From Dasypus novemcinctus (lineage: Eukaryota > Chordata > Mammalia > Cingulata > Dasypodidae), in the NCBI RefSeq assembly GCF_030445035.2, contig NC_080680.1, positions 95,299,157 through 95,363,156 of the forward strand: a DNA stretch of 64,000 bases, in the 5' to 3' direction. The notes under the pieces are model-generated. The model made no database searches. It had not been told where the DNA came from and saw only the letters and a list, made by a program, of their open reading frames with translations. Of the stretch, positions 23,193 to 34,900 are shown in pieces; the stretch's first letter is position 1; each line of letters starts with the position of its first letter. Position numbers and translations under genes: made by a program.

Positions 23193-25150
23193 AGGTGGTG
23201 GTTTGAAGTTGTGCACACCCCAGAAAAACATGTTCTTAAATCTAACCTATTCCTGTGGGTGTGAACTCATTTCAAGTAGGACACTTTGATGAGGTTACTT
23301 TAGTTAAGGCACAACCCACCTCAATCAGGATGTATCTTAATCCTATTACTGGAGAATAAATTTGGACAGAGAGAGAGGGAGCAACAGAAGCCAAGAAACT
23401 GGAGTCAACAGGACCAAGAAGAAAAAGGAGAGACCAGCATATGTGGTCATGCGACATGACATATGTGCCATGTGCCAGAGGAGTCAGGAATCTCCAGCAG
23501 TCGTTCTTTGGGAAGAAAATATCGCCTTGAGGATACCTTGATTTGGACATTTTGCTAACCTCAAAAATATGAGAGTATAAATCCCCATTGTTTAAGCTGA
23601 ACTATTTCATAGCACTTGCTTTGAGCAGCTTAGGAAACTAAAACTTATTTTGGTACCAGGAGAAAGAGGTGCTACTATTACAAATACCAAAAATGTGAAA
23701 ATGGCTTTAAAATTAGATAATGGGTAGAGGGCGGAAGAATTGCAAAGTGCTAGATAGAAAAAGCTTAGATTGCTCTGAAGATATTGTTTGTAGAAATATG
23801 GATGCTAAAGGTATGTCTGATGAAGCCTTAGAAGAAAATGATGAATGTGTAATTAGAAATGGGAGGAAAGGTAACCTTTGTTTTAAAGTGGTATATTACT
23901 TGGCAAAATTGAGTTCTGATTTAGAATTTGAGAATTATGAACTTGGATATTTAGCTGAGGAGATTTCAAGTTAAGTGTGGAAAGTGAAGCCCGCTTTCTC
24001 TTTGCAGCTAATAATAAAATGCAATAGGAAAGGGTTGAGGTAAGAACTGAACTGCTGGGAACAAAGAAAGCAGAAATTGATGGCTTGGAAAATTCTGAGC
24101 TTCTGGAAAGCGAGTCCCCATAGAATAGTGCTCCATGTGAAGGATCTATTGGATTCAAGCAGCCATTTCAGTGCAAGTCAGGATTGGAGATACAGTTATC
24201 CAAGAAGGATTTGTGGAAAGTTCTATTGTATGATGGTTTGGACTCCATGCATGTGCACTACATGCAAAACTGACAAGTTTTTTTAGTTTTTATGAGATCT
24301 GTACGAACAGACTCACTGCCTGCCTAGACTAAAAGGAACAGAAAAGGGACAGATTGGAGGAGAAATCACTTCAAGGACAGGACCATGGAAGCTGAGGTCT
24401 GGACTGAAGACATCTTCTTGGGCCAAGAGAGCTGGTCCACTTATGTGTGGAAAAGATGAGTCTGCCCCATTGTTTAAAAATGGCAGACCTTCCACCCCAT
24501 TTTTCAGGAAGACTGCTGTCACGCCATTGTTCTCAAGAGGGTGGAGCCTATGCCCTGGGAATTACAGAGAGTCTAGTTGCCACCCAGTGCTTGCTCAGGG
24601 AGAGTATGGCCACTGCACAAGCATGGTCAAGTGTGTAGCTGCTGCTTCATAGGTCTGGAGGACAAACCATCATTCCATAGATTACTATGAGACCTTGAAA
24701 TCTAATGGAATATGTCCTGCAGAGTTTTAGAATTGCTTGGGACCTGTGACCCCTGTTTTCCCTCCAATTTCTCCCTGTGAGAATGGAAAGGTTTATCCTA
24801 TGCCTGTGTATCCATTGTTTATCTGAAACAGATGCCTTGTTCTCTAGGTTTCATAGGTCCACAGACAGAGGACAATTGTGCCCAGGATAGACCAGACCTA
24901 TAACCAATTCTGATGGGACTTTGTACTAAGTATTGTTACTGAAACGACTAAGGTTTTTGGGATATTGTGATGGAATGAATGTATTTTGCACGTAAAAAGA
25001 ACATATATTTTGGGGGCCCGGAGAGTAGAGTGTGGTGGTTTTAAGCTGACTGTAGCCCAGGAAAACATGTTCTTAAATCTAATCCATTCCTGTGGGAATG
25101 AACTTATTACAATAAGTAGGACCTCTTGATGACGTTACTCTGGTAAGATC
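23193..25150 (+). mobile_element. MaLR (ERVL-MaLR) element: 5' LTR, internal region, partial 3' LTR
   Basis: The 5' LTR (about 23193-23645) starts 'ggtggtttgaag' and ends 'ggaaactaaaact', the typical MaLR frame. The internal region (about 23646-25030) begins 'ttggtaccaggagaaag' and continues with the standard MaLR gag-like wording, where a short open frame (23720-23974) is a relic. A second LTR start (tgtggtggttttaagctg, from 25031) follows a purine-rich tract and breaks off near 25150. MaLRs are non-autonomous LTR elements. This one is old and broken in many places. Confidence 0.75.
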
Positions 25151-27084
25151 CCAACAGCTTACCAGAAAGAAAAACACCAGAAGTGGGATAAGTATCAGAC
25201 TGGCATCAGACTGCTTGTCAGTAATATTAGAAAACAAAGACGTAATATTCATTAATCAAGAGTGATTGCAAAATGAAAATACTTTTAGATATGCAAAGAC
25301 TCAGAATGATTCATTCCCACTATGCTATTCTGAGATAATTACTTGTCTATGGATATACAATATACATTATGGTGAAGAAATCACTTAAATTCCCAAATTC
25401 CAGGGGCAGAACAGGACTATAGAGCAATTATTCATTATTGGAAGAGAATGTGGGTGGACTCAAAATAAAAATATCTTTTAGAAGAAGAAAAGAATGGATT
25501 CCAAGGTGTATTAATTATATATTACTGTATAACAAATTACCACAAACATAGTGACTTAACAATGCACATTATATACCTGACAGTAAGTCAAGAATCCAGG
25601 AATGGCTTAGCTGAATCCTTTGTTTCAGGGTCTCTCAGAAGGCTACCATCAAATTGCTGTCCAGGGCTGGGGTCTCATCTGAAGGATCTATTTAAAAGCT
25701 TAGGTGGCTACAACAAAATTCCATGAGGGTTGTTGGATGGACACCCTTAATTACTAGCAAGCTGTAAGGTAAGAAGGAAAGTCTGCTAGCAAGAAAGAAG
25801 TTACAGTCTTTTAAAACTCATCTTCATGATGTTCTATTAGTTAGAAACAAGTCACTAGACAAGCCAGGGATTGGGGATCAATGGAAACCAATTGAGAATC
25901 TCCCTGTCATACTATAATACATCGAATGCCTGATGATGGTGATAGTAAAAAAGTATGTCTATGTATATGCATTTATAGATGAATATATGCATTTATATTC
26001 ACACATGTATGTCTGTGTATATACATATACTTGAGAAAAATTTATAAGAAATGAGAAGTCTATAATGGCAGTACTATTTGGAGGAGTTGATGAAGTAGCT
26101 TCCTGGAAGACAGGAATATTCTCTTTAGTGTGATGGAATACTAGACTCATCAGAAAAGACATGCAATAGAACTGCATTATTTGATTCTGCAGTAAGCAAT
26201 ATTTACTTAGTCAAAATAATGTGAATGTTGCTTATTGATTATCAACTTTTACCTGTAAGAGTTAACTGTGGTTAAAATTCAGAATGTACATGTTTTCAAT
26301 CTTGACAATATACAAATAAAGGTATAGGTTTCTAAAGTTTGAGGGTGCAGGCATGAGGAATAGAAGTGCAGTAAAGGTCAGAGGTGCTAATATCCTCATG
26401 TAACATAATATATAGTTGATGTAATAAGAAGAGTGGCCAATTGAAAAACTAAAATAATTATCAAAAGTTGAGTAAAGGAGAGAAAAGTGGGGATATTGTA
26501 AACATAATAAAACCATTTTTTTGTAGTAGAAATTAAAATAATATCTTAAATTGATAAACCAGAAATAGGGATTTATAAGAATGTAGTCTACTTTTTAGAG
26601 ACATAGAGTAAGAACTCTAAGAAGAGTTAAATTAAACCTGAGCTGGGTCAGCTTAGGACAGGGGCCTTTTCTTTTCATTATATGGTCTCCTATACCATCC
26701 TGTTTTGTTTTATTTATTTATTTTAAAAAATGCCACCAAATTATCCTTATTCATATAGCAGGAACACAAAATAACCTCTTGTAGATGTTCCTATAGGGGA
26801 AACCTGAGCTGGAAAGACATGAGAATCCCATCCATTATGTTATTCACTAGAAATTAATCATAAATGCAATTGATGATATTTAGCCACTTATACTCTCACC
26901 CTAGGTTGGTTTGTTGACATAATGAAATCAGACCAACTCTGAACAAAAGAACAAAGTTAAGCTTCTGGACATACAAAGTTAGGACCAGATCCTCACTCAA
27001 GTGGCTCCAGGTTGTAGAGGTTCTTAGGTCTGGTTGGCATTTGGATATCCTTCTCTTCCTTTTCCAAACTCTGACAACCACTAA
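25151..27084. other. Unique sequence with one old repeat, no gene
   Basis: A segment at about 25500-25700 ('taacaaattaccacaaac') has the wording of a common ancient mammalian repeat that I cannot name securely. A purine/pyrimidine 'tatatgcattta' microsatellite-like tract lies at 25955-26030. Nothing else is recognisable. Confidence 0.5.
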
Positions 27085-27300
27085 GGTGTAGTGCTTAAAT
27101 CTAGTGAAACTACCCAGGATTAAGTCCAGGTTTTGTTACTCAAGTCCAATAAGACGTTCAGCAGGGTAGACTCTATGCTTTAATTTCTGTAATATGGGGA
27201 TAAAAATAGTTTCTGCTATATTAGATTGTTGTGGGGATCAAATGTAAGATATTTAGCATGCTCTCCAGCATAGCAAGTGCCAAAGAACTCCTCTGTTTAG
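27085..27300 (+). repeat. MIR SINE
   Basis: The typical MIR order is seen: a core with 'cccaggattaagtccagg', then 'tttctgtaatatggggataa', then 'ttgtggggatcaaatg' and a 'cagcatagcaagtgcc' end. It is diverged, as expected for this ancient family. A tetranucleotide run (ggat)n follows at 27431-27461. Confidence 0.75.
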
Positions 27301-27590
27301 TGATGCCTTTCTCACTATACAATGAAATTTATAAAAGCAGGGGCCATGTCTGATTTATCCTACTGTCCTTAGTATCTATGAAATTGTGAGATTTTAAGTG
27401 TTTGATAAATGAACCTGGAATAAATAAAAGGGTGGATAGATGGATGGATGGATGGATAGAGAATGGCAAGGGCAAGAAATTTTTTGAAAAAGCTATTTTG
27501 GAAACCAGAAGCATCCCGTGAAAAGAAAGATGTTTCCTGTAAATTATCCTTGCAGTTAATTGCAATCTTATTTGATCCTAATACTTCTTC

Positions 27591-27597
27591 TTTGCAG
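27591..27597 (+). promoter_or_regulatory. Predicted splice acceptor before olfactory receptor 1
   Basis: A pyrimidine-rich run ending 'cttcttctttgcag' places an AG at 27596-27597, 13 bp before the start codon. Olfactory receptor genes normally have an intronless coding exon with non-coding exons spliced onto it just upstream, so this fits. Confidence 0.6.
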
Positions 27598-27610
27598 GTG
27601 ATATGATGTG

Positions 27611-28606
27611 ATGGCCTCTAGAAACAAGACGGAAGTGACTGAATTTGTCTTATTGGGGCTGTCCAACTGGCTGGAGATGCAGCCAGTTATTTTTGGGATT
27701 GTCCTTGCCATGTACCTGGTGGCAGTTATGGGCAACACCCTATTAATAATTGTTGCCCACTCAGACCCCAAGCTTCAGACCCCCATGTATTTCCTGCTTA
27801 GCCAGCTTTCCTTTATTGACTTGTTTCTGACAACCATCACTGTTCCCCAGATGCTGGTGCACACACTGTCTGTGAATCGAACCATCTCTTTTAAATGCTG
27901 CATGGTCCAGTTGTTCTTCTTTATGACTGTGGGCAGCATGGAAGGCCACTTGCTGGCTGCTATGGCCTATGATCGCTATGTTGCCATCTGTGACCCCTTA
28001 AGATATTCTGCCATTGTCAGCCGCCACCTCTGTCTGTGCATAACCTTGACCTCATGGGTTGTTGTTAGCCTAAATAGCCTCCTTTATATTGTGTTAGTTA
28101 CCCGTTTAACTTTCTGTGGCAAACAGGTCACCCACTTCTTCTGTGACATCACACCCTTGCTACAGCTCTCCTGTACCCGACCAGTGGTCAATGAAATGTT
28201 AATATTCACTGAGGGTGTAGCTGTGGTGGTCAGCCCCTTCTTCTTTATTTTGGGTTCCTATGCCCGCATTGGTGTTGCCATAGCCCGCATGCACTCAATT
28301 GCTGCCATGCGCAAAGCCCTGTCCACCTGTAGCTCTCACATCCTGGTTGTTCTACTCCTGTATGGCTCTGTAATCCGCATGTATCTTCGGCCATCCTCCA
28401 GCTATGACCTGGAGCAAGATCGTCAGGTTGCCATCTTCTACACAGTAGTTACCCCTATGCTAAACCCACTAATATACAGTTTGAGAAATAAGGAGGTTAA
28501 GAGTGCTGTTCAGAGGCTTGGTAAGAAACTCTGCATTTCAGGAAACTTCCAACCTGGTTCCCATACAAACAGAATGGCAGGGCATCTTCTGAAGTCAAGA
28601 AGTTAA
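27611..28606 (+). CDS. Olfactory receptor, class II, family-1-like, intact
   Basis: This is a 331-residue seven-transmembrane odorant receptor of the olfactory sensory neuron membrane, expected to signal through the olfactory G protein. Visible hallmarks in order are an N-terminal glycosylation site (N5-K-T), GN in helix 1, PMYFLLSQLSFID in helix 2, a conserved Cys in the first outer loop, MAYDRYVAICDPLRYS at the end of helix 3, SY at the end of helix 5, KALSTCSSH at the start of helix 6, and PMLNPLIYSLRNKEVK in helix 7. The start chosen is ATG 27611, because the in-frame codon before it is GTG and a splice acceptor lies at 27597. The C-terminus is about 18 residues longer than usual. It looks most like OR1-family receptors, consistent with OR1Q1 nearby, but I cannot assign a subfamily. 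Confidence 0.93.
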   Translation: MASRNKTEVTEFVLLGLSNWLEMQPVIFGIVLAMYLVAVMGNTLLIIVAHSDPKLQTPMYFLLSQLSFIDLFLTTITVPQMLVHTLSVNRTISFKCCMVQLFFFMTVGSMEGHLLAAMAYDRYVAICDPLRYSAIVSRHLCLCITLTSWVVVSLNSLLYIVLVTRLTFCGKQVTHFFCDITPLLQLSCTRPVVNEMLIFTEGVAVVVSPFFFILGSYARIGVAIARMHSIAAMRKALSTCSSHILVVLLLYGSVIRMYLRPSSSYDLEQDRQVAIFYTVVTPMLNPLIYSLRNKEVKSAVQRLGKKLCISGNFQPGSHTNRMAGHLLKSRS

Positions 28607-28853
28607 CATCTAACTGGAGAATGCCTCAGTCTGATGGGTTATACATGTAACAACTGATATTGCTCATATTCCCATGGAATTTTCTTTCCGGTTGGGTAGA
28701 TTTGGGAAGATTGAAGTTGATAAATAAATGGTTAAGGTCCCTGTTGATCAACATAAGATCTCATAACATTGTAACATTAAAATCACCAAACCTAAACCTC
28801 TCATCTTTGTGATGTACCATTTGGGATGCAGAGGACTACTGAAAATAATTATC
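28607..28853. other. Unique 3' flank of olfactory receptor 1
   Basis: AT-rich sequence with nothing else recognised. It ends in the 12-bp target duplication AAAATAATTATC (28842-28853) of the L1 that follows. Confidence 0.6.
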
Positions 28854-28880
28854 GGGGGGAGGGGGCAAGATGGCGGCTGA
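28854..28880 (+). promoter_or_regulatory. L1 5' terminus with YY1-type site
   Basis: A G-rich start followed by CAAGATGGCGGC (28867-28878). This matches the conserved YY1-binding core near the first base of mammalian L1 elements, which positions transcription initiation in human L1. Confidence 0.75.
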
Positions 28881-29139
28881 GTGAACATCCCTGTTAGAGT
28901 CTTCTGCAGGGAATCGGCTGGGCGGCGTTGGAGACTCTTTGGGACTGGATTGTTTCGGGATTTTTGCTGGTCCGGAGGTGTCTGGACATCGATTTGGAGG
29001 GAAGGTAACAGAGAGGATTCGTCTGTGAAATATACACGGAGATCCCAGCTACCTGCAGAGGATTCCCTTCTTGGGTAGGCGGAGACGAGGCATCTAGCCC
29101 CGCTCGGTGGGGCTGAGCCAGGCCGGGCCGGGCCGCGGT

Positions 29140-29650
29140 AGCGTTTGGAGCCGGGCGGGGCCGGTGCAGGCCCCGGCTGCGGGCCGCGGTAGCGCTTGGA
29201 GCCGGGCGGGCCGGTGCAGGCCCCGGCTGCGGGCCGCGGTAGCGCTTGGAGCCGGGCGGGGCCGGTGCAGGCCCCGGCTGCGGGCCGCGGTAGCGCTTGG
29301 AGCCGGGCGGGGCCGGTGCAGGCCCCGGCTGCGGGCCCAGGTAGCGCTTGGAGCCGGGCGGGGCCGGTGCAGGCCCCGGCTGCGGGCCGAGGTAGCGCTT
29401 GGAGCCGGGCGGGGCCGGTGCAGGCCCCGGCTGCGGGCCGAGGTAGCGCTTGGAGCCGGGCGGGGCCGGTGCAGGCCCCGGCTGCGGGCCGCGGTAGCGC
29501 TTGGAGCCGGGCGGGGCCGGTGCAGGCCCCGGCTGCGGGCCGCGGTAGCGCTTGGAGCCGGGCGGGGCCGGTGCAGGCCCCGGCTGCGGGCCGCGGTAGC
29601 GCTTGGAGCCGGGCGGGGCCGGGTCAGGCCGCGGCGGGTACGGAGCCGGG
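29140..29650 (+). repeat. 51-bp tandem monomers of the L1 promoter, about ten copies
   Basis: The landmark 'agcgcttgga' recurs at 29191, 29241, 29292, 29343 and 29394 and then every 51 bp to about 29600. One early unit is a base shorter. Nearly every unit contains the GC box GGGCGGGGC and several CpGs. The array lies in the 5'UTR ahead of ORF1, as promoter monomers do in mouse L1, though those are about 200 bp. Because 51 is a multiple of three, several frames stay open across the array with a 17-residue period. Those frames are not genes. Confidence 0.9.
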
Positions 29651-29866
29651 CAGGGCCGGTCCAGGCCGCGGTGGCGGGAGGTGGATGCCGGAGCCGGCTG
29701 GGCCGCTGTAGCGAGCGGAGCTGGGCGGAGCCAGGCCAGGCCAAGGCGGCGTGAGGAGCCGGGCAGAGCCGGTCCAAGCCTCCGCGGCGGGCGGAGCCGG
29801 GCCTGCGGAGGGGTTTCTGTTTTTTTTTTTTTTTTTTTTTTTGTTTGTTTGTTTTAATTTTACTTA

Positions 29867-29897
<31 letters not shown>

Positions 29898-30902
29898 CAT
29901 CTGCAGTACTGGGGAGTTCGTGGGCCCTGGGCGGCCTATTGGGGGTTTGTGGGAAGGGAGGTGCTTGCAGACCCATTTGGGCAGACAGACGGGGGGTTTT
30001 AGGGCAAAGCGGGGGGAAGTTGTTGTTTTAGATAGTGTTGCAATTGTGACACGTGTGTACCTGTATCTCTCTTCTCCCTATCCGTTCCCCACCATTTGCC
30101 CATCCTCTTTTTCTTTCTTCCTTTCTTCTTGCCTTTCTTTTTTCTCTATTATAATTAGTTTGTTTTTTTTTTTGTTTGTTTGTTTTTTTTTCGGTTTTCT
30201 CTTTCCCTCTTGTCCCTCATCTTCCACTTATTTTTACTTTAATTCAAGTATACAATAGGTGCTACAGGGAACACCTCACATTTGCTGGGTTTTCCCATCC
30301 TCCACTGCCTCATTTCTGTGTGAACTGATTTAGGCTACCTACACTATCCCCCTTCCCCTGCATCTTGATATCCACTATCATCTACTGTCTCTCCTATATT
30401 CCACCCCCCACCTCCCGTTCTTTGATCCACAAAGTGTCTAACTCTTAATTTCTAATACCTTTGTTCTGTTTTCTGTCTATTATCCACTCTTGAAACTATT
30501 ACCTTTCTTTTCTTTTTCCCTCTCTCATGAAAACAATAGCTGTGTAGTTCATACCATATTCCTCCCAAATTCAGTCATCAACTTCATAAAAGGTACTCTA
30601 CCTACAGCTATAACTCTATACAATCTACATGAATCTAACCTCCATCCTTCCAGATCTCATATTCCTGCTTTATTAACATACATCACCAATACAACTTTAC
30701 ACTTTTCCCTTGCTTACACAATTGCCTTTCCCCAACACTAATACTTTCCTCTAAAGTGAACTTAACCAACAACAAGTAACTAGAATAAGAAGAAAAAAGT
30801 GACAAAGAGAAGATATAACACCTGTGCAAAAATAACAACTAATTAACCTCCAAGAGCAGACAAAGAAGCTAAGGAACTGATTAAATTCGTCAAAATAAAG
30901 AG
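29651..30902 (+). other. Remainder of the L1 5'UTR
   Basis: GC-rich degenerate monomer-like sequence continues to about 29815. Two long T runs follow (about 29818-29842 and 29869-29894), then CT-rich and finally A-rich sequence up to ORF1. No separate gene is present. Confidence 0.7.
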
Positions 30903-31871
30903 ATGACCAGAAAGCAACAAAAATCTACGAACCAAACCAATAATCAGGAAAACATGGCTGAATCCAATCAACAAACCAATAATCACGAAGGGGAGCAAAA
31001 CTTGGCACAAGCAATGAAAGATCTCAGAACATTTATCACCGACAAATTTGATGCAGTAATGAAAGAGGTTAACAACATGAAGACATCACTTGGAGGGGAA
31101 ATTGCAGACATACGCAAAAACATAACAGATATGATGGGAATGAACACCACAGTTCAAGAAATCAAAAATACACTTGCAGCAAATATCAGCAGACTAGAAG
31201 AGACAGAGCAGAGAATTAGTGATGTGGAAGACAGTACATCAGAAATCAAACAGATAGTAGAAGGGGTCAATAAGAAGATAGAAAAAATCCAATTAGGATT
31301 TAGGGACCTGAATGACAATGCAAAACGCTCAAACATACGTATTATAGGCATTCCAGAAGGTGAAGAGAAGGGAAAGGGGTCAGAAAGAGTGTTGCAGGAA
31401 ATAATGACTGAAAACTTCCCAAATCTACTGAAAGAGACAGATGTACATATCCAAGAAGCACAGCGCACTCCACAAGTCATAAACCCCAACAGGCCCACCC
31501 CAAGACATATACTTGTCAAATTATCCAATGCTCAAGACAAAGAGAAGATCCTAAAAGCAGCAAGAGAAAAGAAAACCATCACATACAAGGGAAGCTCAAT
31601 TAGATTAAGTGCTGATTTCTCTTCTGAAACCATGGAGGCAAGAAGACAGTGGTATGATATAGTCAAGGTACTAAAGGAATAAAATTTCCTACCAAGAATA
31701 CTCTATCCAGCTAAACTAGCATTCAAACATGATGGAGAGTTCAAAATATTCGCAGACAAACAGAAACTGAAAGAGTATACCAACAAGAAACCTCCCCTTC
31801 AAGAAATTCTAAAGGGAGTTCTGCAGGAAGAAAGGAAAAAACAGGAAAGGCAAAGTTGGAGGAGAGTATAA
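30903..31871 (+). pseudogene. L1 ORF1, one premature stop
   Basis: ORF1p is the RNA-binding trimeric chaperone of L1 particles. Residues 1-259 are open: a basic, Asn/Gln-rich N-terminus, a coiled coil (about 40-130, with heptad-like 'TVQEIKNTLAANISRLEETE'), an RRM (about 135-225, containing NIRIIGIPEGEE) and the start of the C-terminal domain (ITYKGSSIRLSADFS). A TAA at 31680-31682 ends the frame. The same frame then continues 62 codons to TAA 31869-31871 with the expected C-terminal wording (PRILYPAKLAF). Apart from this stop the protein would be about 322 residues, close to other L1s. Confidence 0.92.
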
Positions 31872-31945
31872 GACCAACAACAACAACAAAAAAGACAAAA
31901 AAAAATATACAAACAAAATATGACAAACACAAATCCAATCAAAAT

Positions 31946-34900
31946 ATGGCTAACACAAATAATTCCTTGATAGTAATAACACTGAATGTCAATGGATTAA
32001 ACTCACCTATCAAAAGATTCAGACTGGGACACTGGATAAGGAAATATGACCCACCCATATGCTGTCTACAAGAGACACATCTTAGACCCAGAGACGCATG
32101 GAGATTGAAAGTGAAAGGCTGGAAAACAATCATACAAGCTAACAATAACCAAAAAAAGGCAGGAGTAGCTATATTAATATCAGACAAAATAGACTTTAAA
32201 TGTGAAACAATTGTGAGAGACAAAGAAGGATACTACATTTTAGTCAAAGGGAAAATCTGTCAAGAAGATCGAACAATCATAAATATCTATGCCCCTAACA
32301 AGGGTGCCTCTAAATACGTCAGGCAAACGCTGGAAAAACTAAGTGAAAGAATAGATACATCTACAATTATAGTGGGGGATTTTAATACACCACTATCAAT
32401 TCTGGACAGAACATCTCAAAAGAGAATCACCAAAGACACAAAACATCTGAATAGTATATTAGAGGAGCTCGATCTAATAGACATATATAGATCGCTACAC
32501 CCAAACACAGCAGGATATACATTTTTCTCAAGCGCACATGGATCATTCTCCAAGATAGATCATATGCTAGGCCACAAAGAAAGGCTGAACGAATTCAGAA
32601 AGATTGAAATCATACAAAACATTATCTCTGACCACAGTGGAGTCAAGCTGGAGATTTGCAAGGGAAAGAAGCCCAGATTTCACACCACGATTTGGAAATT
32701 AAACAACACACTCTTAGAAAAACAGTGGGTCAAAGAGGAAATCTCAAAAGAAATCAATGACTACCTTGAAACAAATGATAATGATAACACAACATACCAA
32801 AATTTATGGGATGCAGCAAAAGCAGTACTGAGAGGGAAGTTTATAGCCATAAATTCATATATCAAAAAAGAAGAAAGAGCAAAAATTGAAGAACTAACTG
32901 CACATTTGAAGGAATTAGAAAAACAACAACAAAGTAACCCAACAGGAAGAAGAAGGAAGGAAATAACAAAGATAAGAGCAGAACTAAATGAAATAGAAAA
33001 TAAGAAAGCACTTGAACAGATAAACAAGACCAAGAGCTGGTTTTTTGAGAAGATTAACAAAATTGACAAACCTTTAGCAACACTAACAAAGAAAAAAAGA
33101 GAGAAGATGCAAATACACAAAATAAGAAATGAGAAAGGCGATATCACCACTGACCCCACAGAAATAAAGACTATCATAAGAGGATATTTTGAAAAACTAT
33201 ATTCCAACAAAAATGACAATCTAGAGGAAATGGACAAATTCCTAGAAACACATAAACAGCCCATATTGACAAAAGAAGAAATTGATGATCTTAACAAACC
33301 AATCACAAGCAGAGAGATAGAATCAGTTATTAAAAATCTCCCAACTAAGAAGAGCCCAGGGCCAGATGGCTTCACAGGTGAATTCTATAAAACATTCCGG
33401 AAAGAACTGACACCAATCCTGCTGAAACTATTCCAAACCATCGAAACAGAAAGAACATTACCCAACTCCTTCTATGATGCCAACATTACCCTAGTACCAA
33501 AGCCAAACAAAGACATCACAAGAAAGGAAAATTACAGACCAATTTCTCTAATGAACCTAGACGCAAAAATACTTAACAAAATACTTGCTAATCGTATTCA
33601 ACAACACATTAAACGAATTATACACCACGACCAAGTGGGATTCATCCCAGGTATGCAAGGATGGTTCAACATAAGAAAATCAATCAACGTAATACACCAT
33701 ATAAACAGATTGAAGGAAAAAAATCACATGATTATATCTATTGATGCAGAAAAAGCATTTGACAAAATACAGCACCCTTTCTTGATAAAAACACTCCAAA
33801 TGATTGGAATACAAGGAAATTTTTTGAACATGATAAAGAGTATATATGAAAAACCTAAAGCCAATATTGTTTACAATGGAGAAATCCTAGACTCCTTCCC
33901 TCTAAACTCAGGAACAAGACAAGGATGCCCACTGTCGCCGCTCCTATTTAACATTGTCTTAGAAGTACTTGCTCGAGCACTGAGGCAAGAACCAGAAATA
34001 AAAGGCATTCAAATTGGAAAGGAAGAAGTCAAAATTTCATTATTTGCAGATGACATGATCCTATACATAGAAAACCCTGAGAGATCTACAACGAAGATTC
34101 TAGAACTCATAAATGAGTTTAGTAAAGTCGCAGGTTATAAGATCAATGGGCAAAAATCAGTAGCATTTCTGTACACCAATAATGAGCAAGATCAGGAGGA
34201 AATCAAGAAACAAATACCATTCACAATAGTAAATAAAAAAATCAAATACTTAGGAATAAATTTAACTAAAGAGGTAAAGAACTTATACACTGAGAACTAT
34301 ACAAGATTGTTCAAGGAAATCAAAGAAGACCTAAATAAATGGAAGACTATTCCTTGTTCATGGATAGGAAGACTGAACATTATTAAGATGTCTATCCTAC
34401 CAAAATTGATCTACACATTCAATGCAATCCCAATAAAAATCAATGCAGCCTTCTTTAAGGAACTAGAAAAACTAACTATGAAATTTATTTGGAAAGGAAA
34501 GAGACCCCGAATAGCCAAAGACATACTGAAAAAGAAAAACGAAATTGGAGGAATCACACTACCTGACTTCAAAACATACTATAAAGCTACGGTGGTGAAA
34601 ACAGCATGGTATTGGCATAAGGAGAGACATATAGACCAATGGAATCGAATTGAAAGCTCTGATATAGAACCTCACATATACAACCACATAATATTCGATA
34701 AAGCCACCAAACCCTCTCAACTGGGAGAGAGTGGCCTATTCAACAAATGGTGTCTGGAGAACTGGATAGCCATATGTAGAAGAATGAAAGAGGATTACCA
34801 TCTCACACCTTATACAAAGATCAACTCAAGATGGATCAAAGACCTAAATATAAAAGCCAAGACCATAAAAACCTTAGAAAGCAGTGTAGGGAAACATCTA

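Noticed and set aside
23720-23974. 84-codon frame as a small acidic protein gene
   Set aside because: It matches the internal region of a MaLR element and is an old fossil frame.
29094-29900. Long open frames on both strands (up to 268 codons) across the GC-rich array
   Set aside because: They are produced by a 51-bp repeat, which is a multiple of three and lacks stops. The array lies in an L1 5'UTR.
32761-33375. 204-codon minus-strand frame inside the L1
   Set aside because: It is a shadow of ORF2 in the antisense direction, A-rich on the sense strand and so rich in Phe, Leu and Ser. ORF2 is clearly the real frame.
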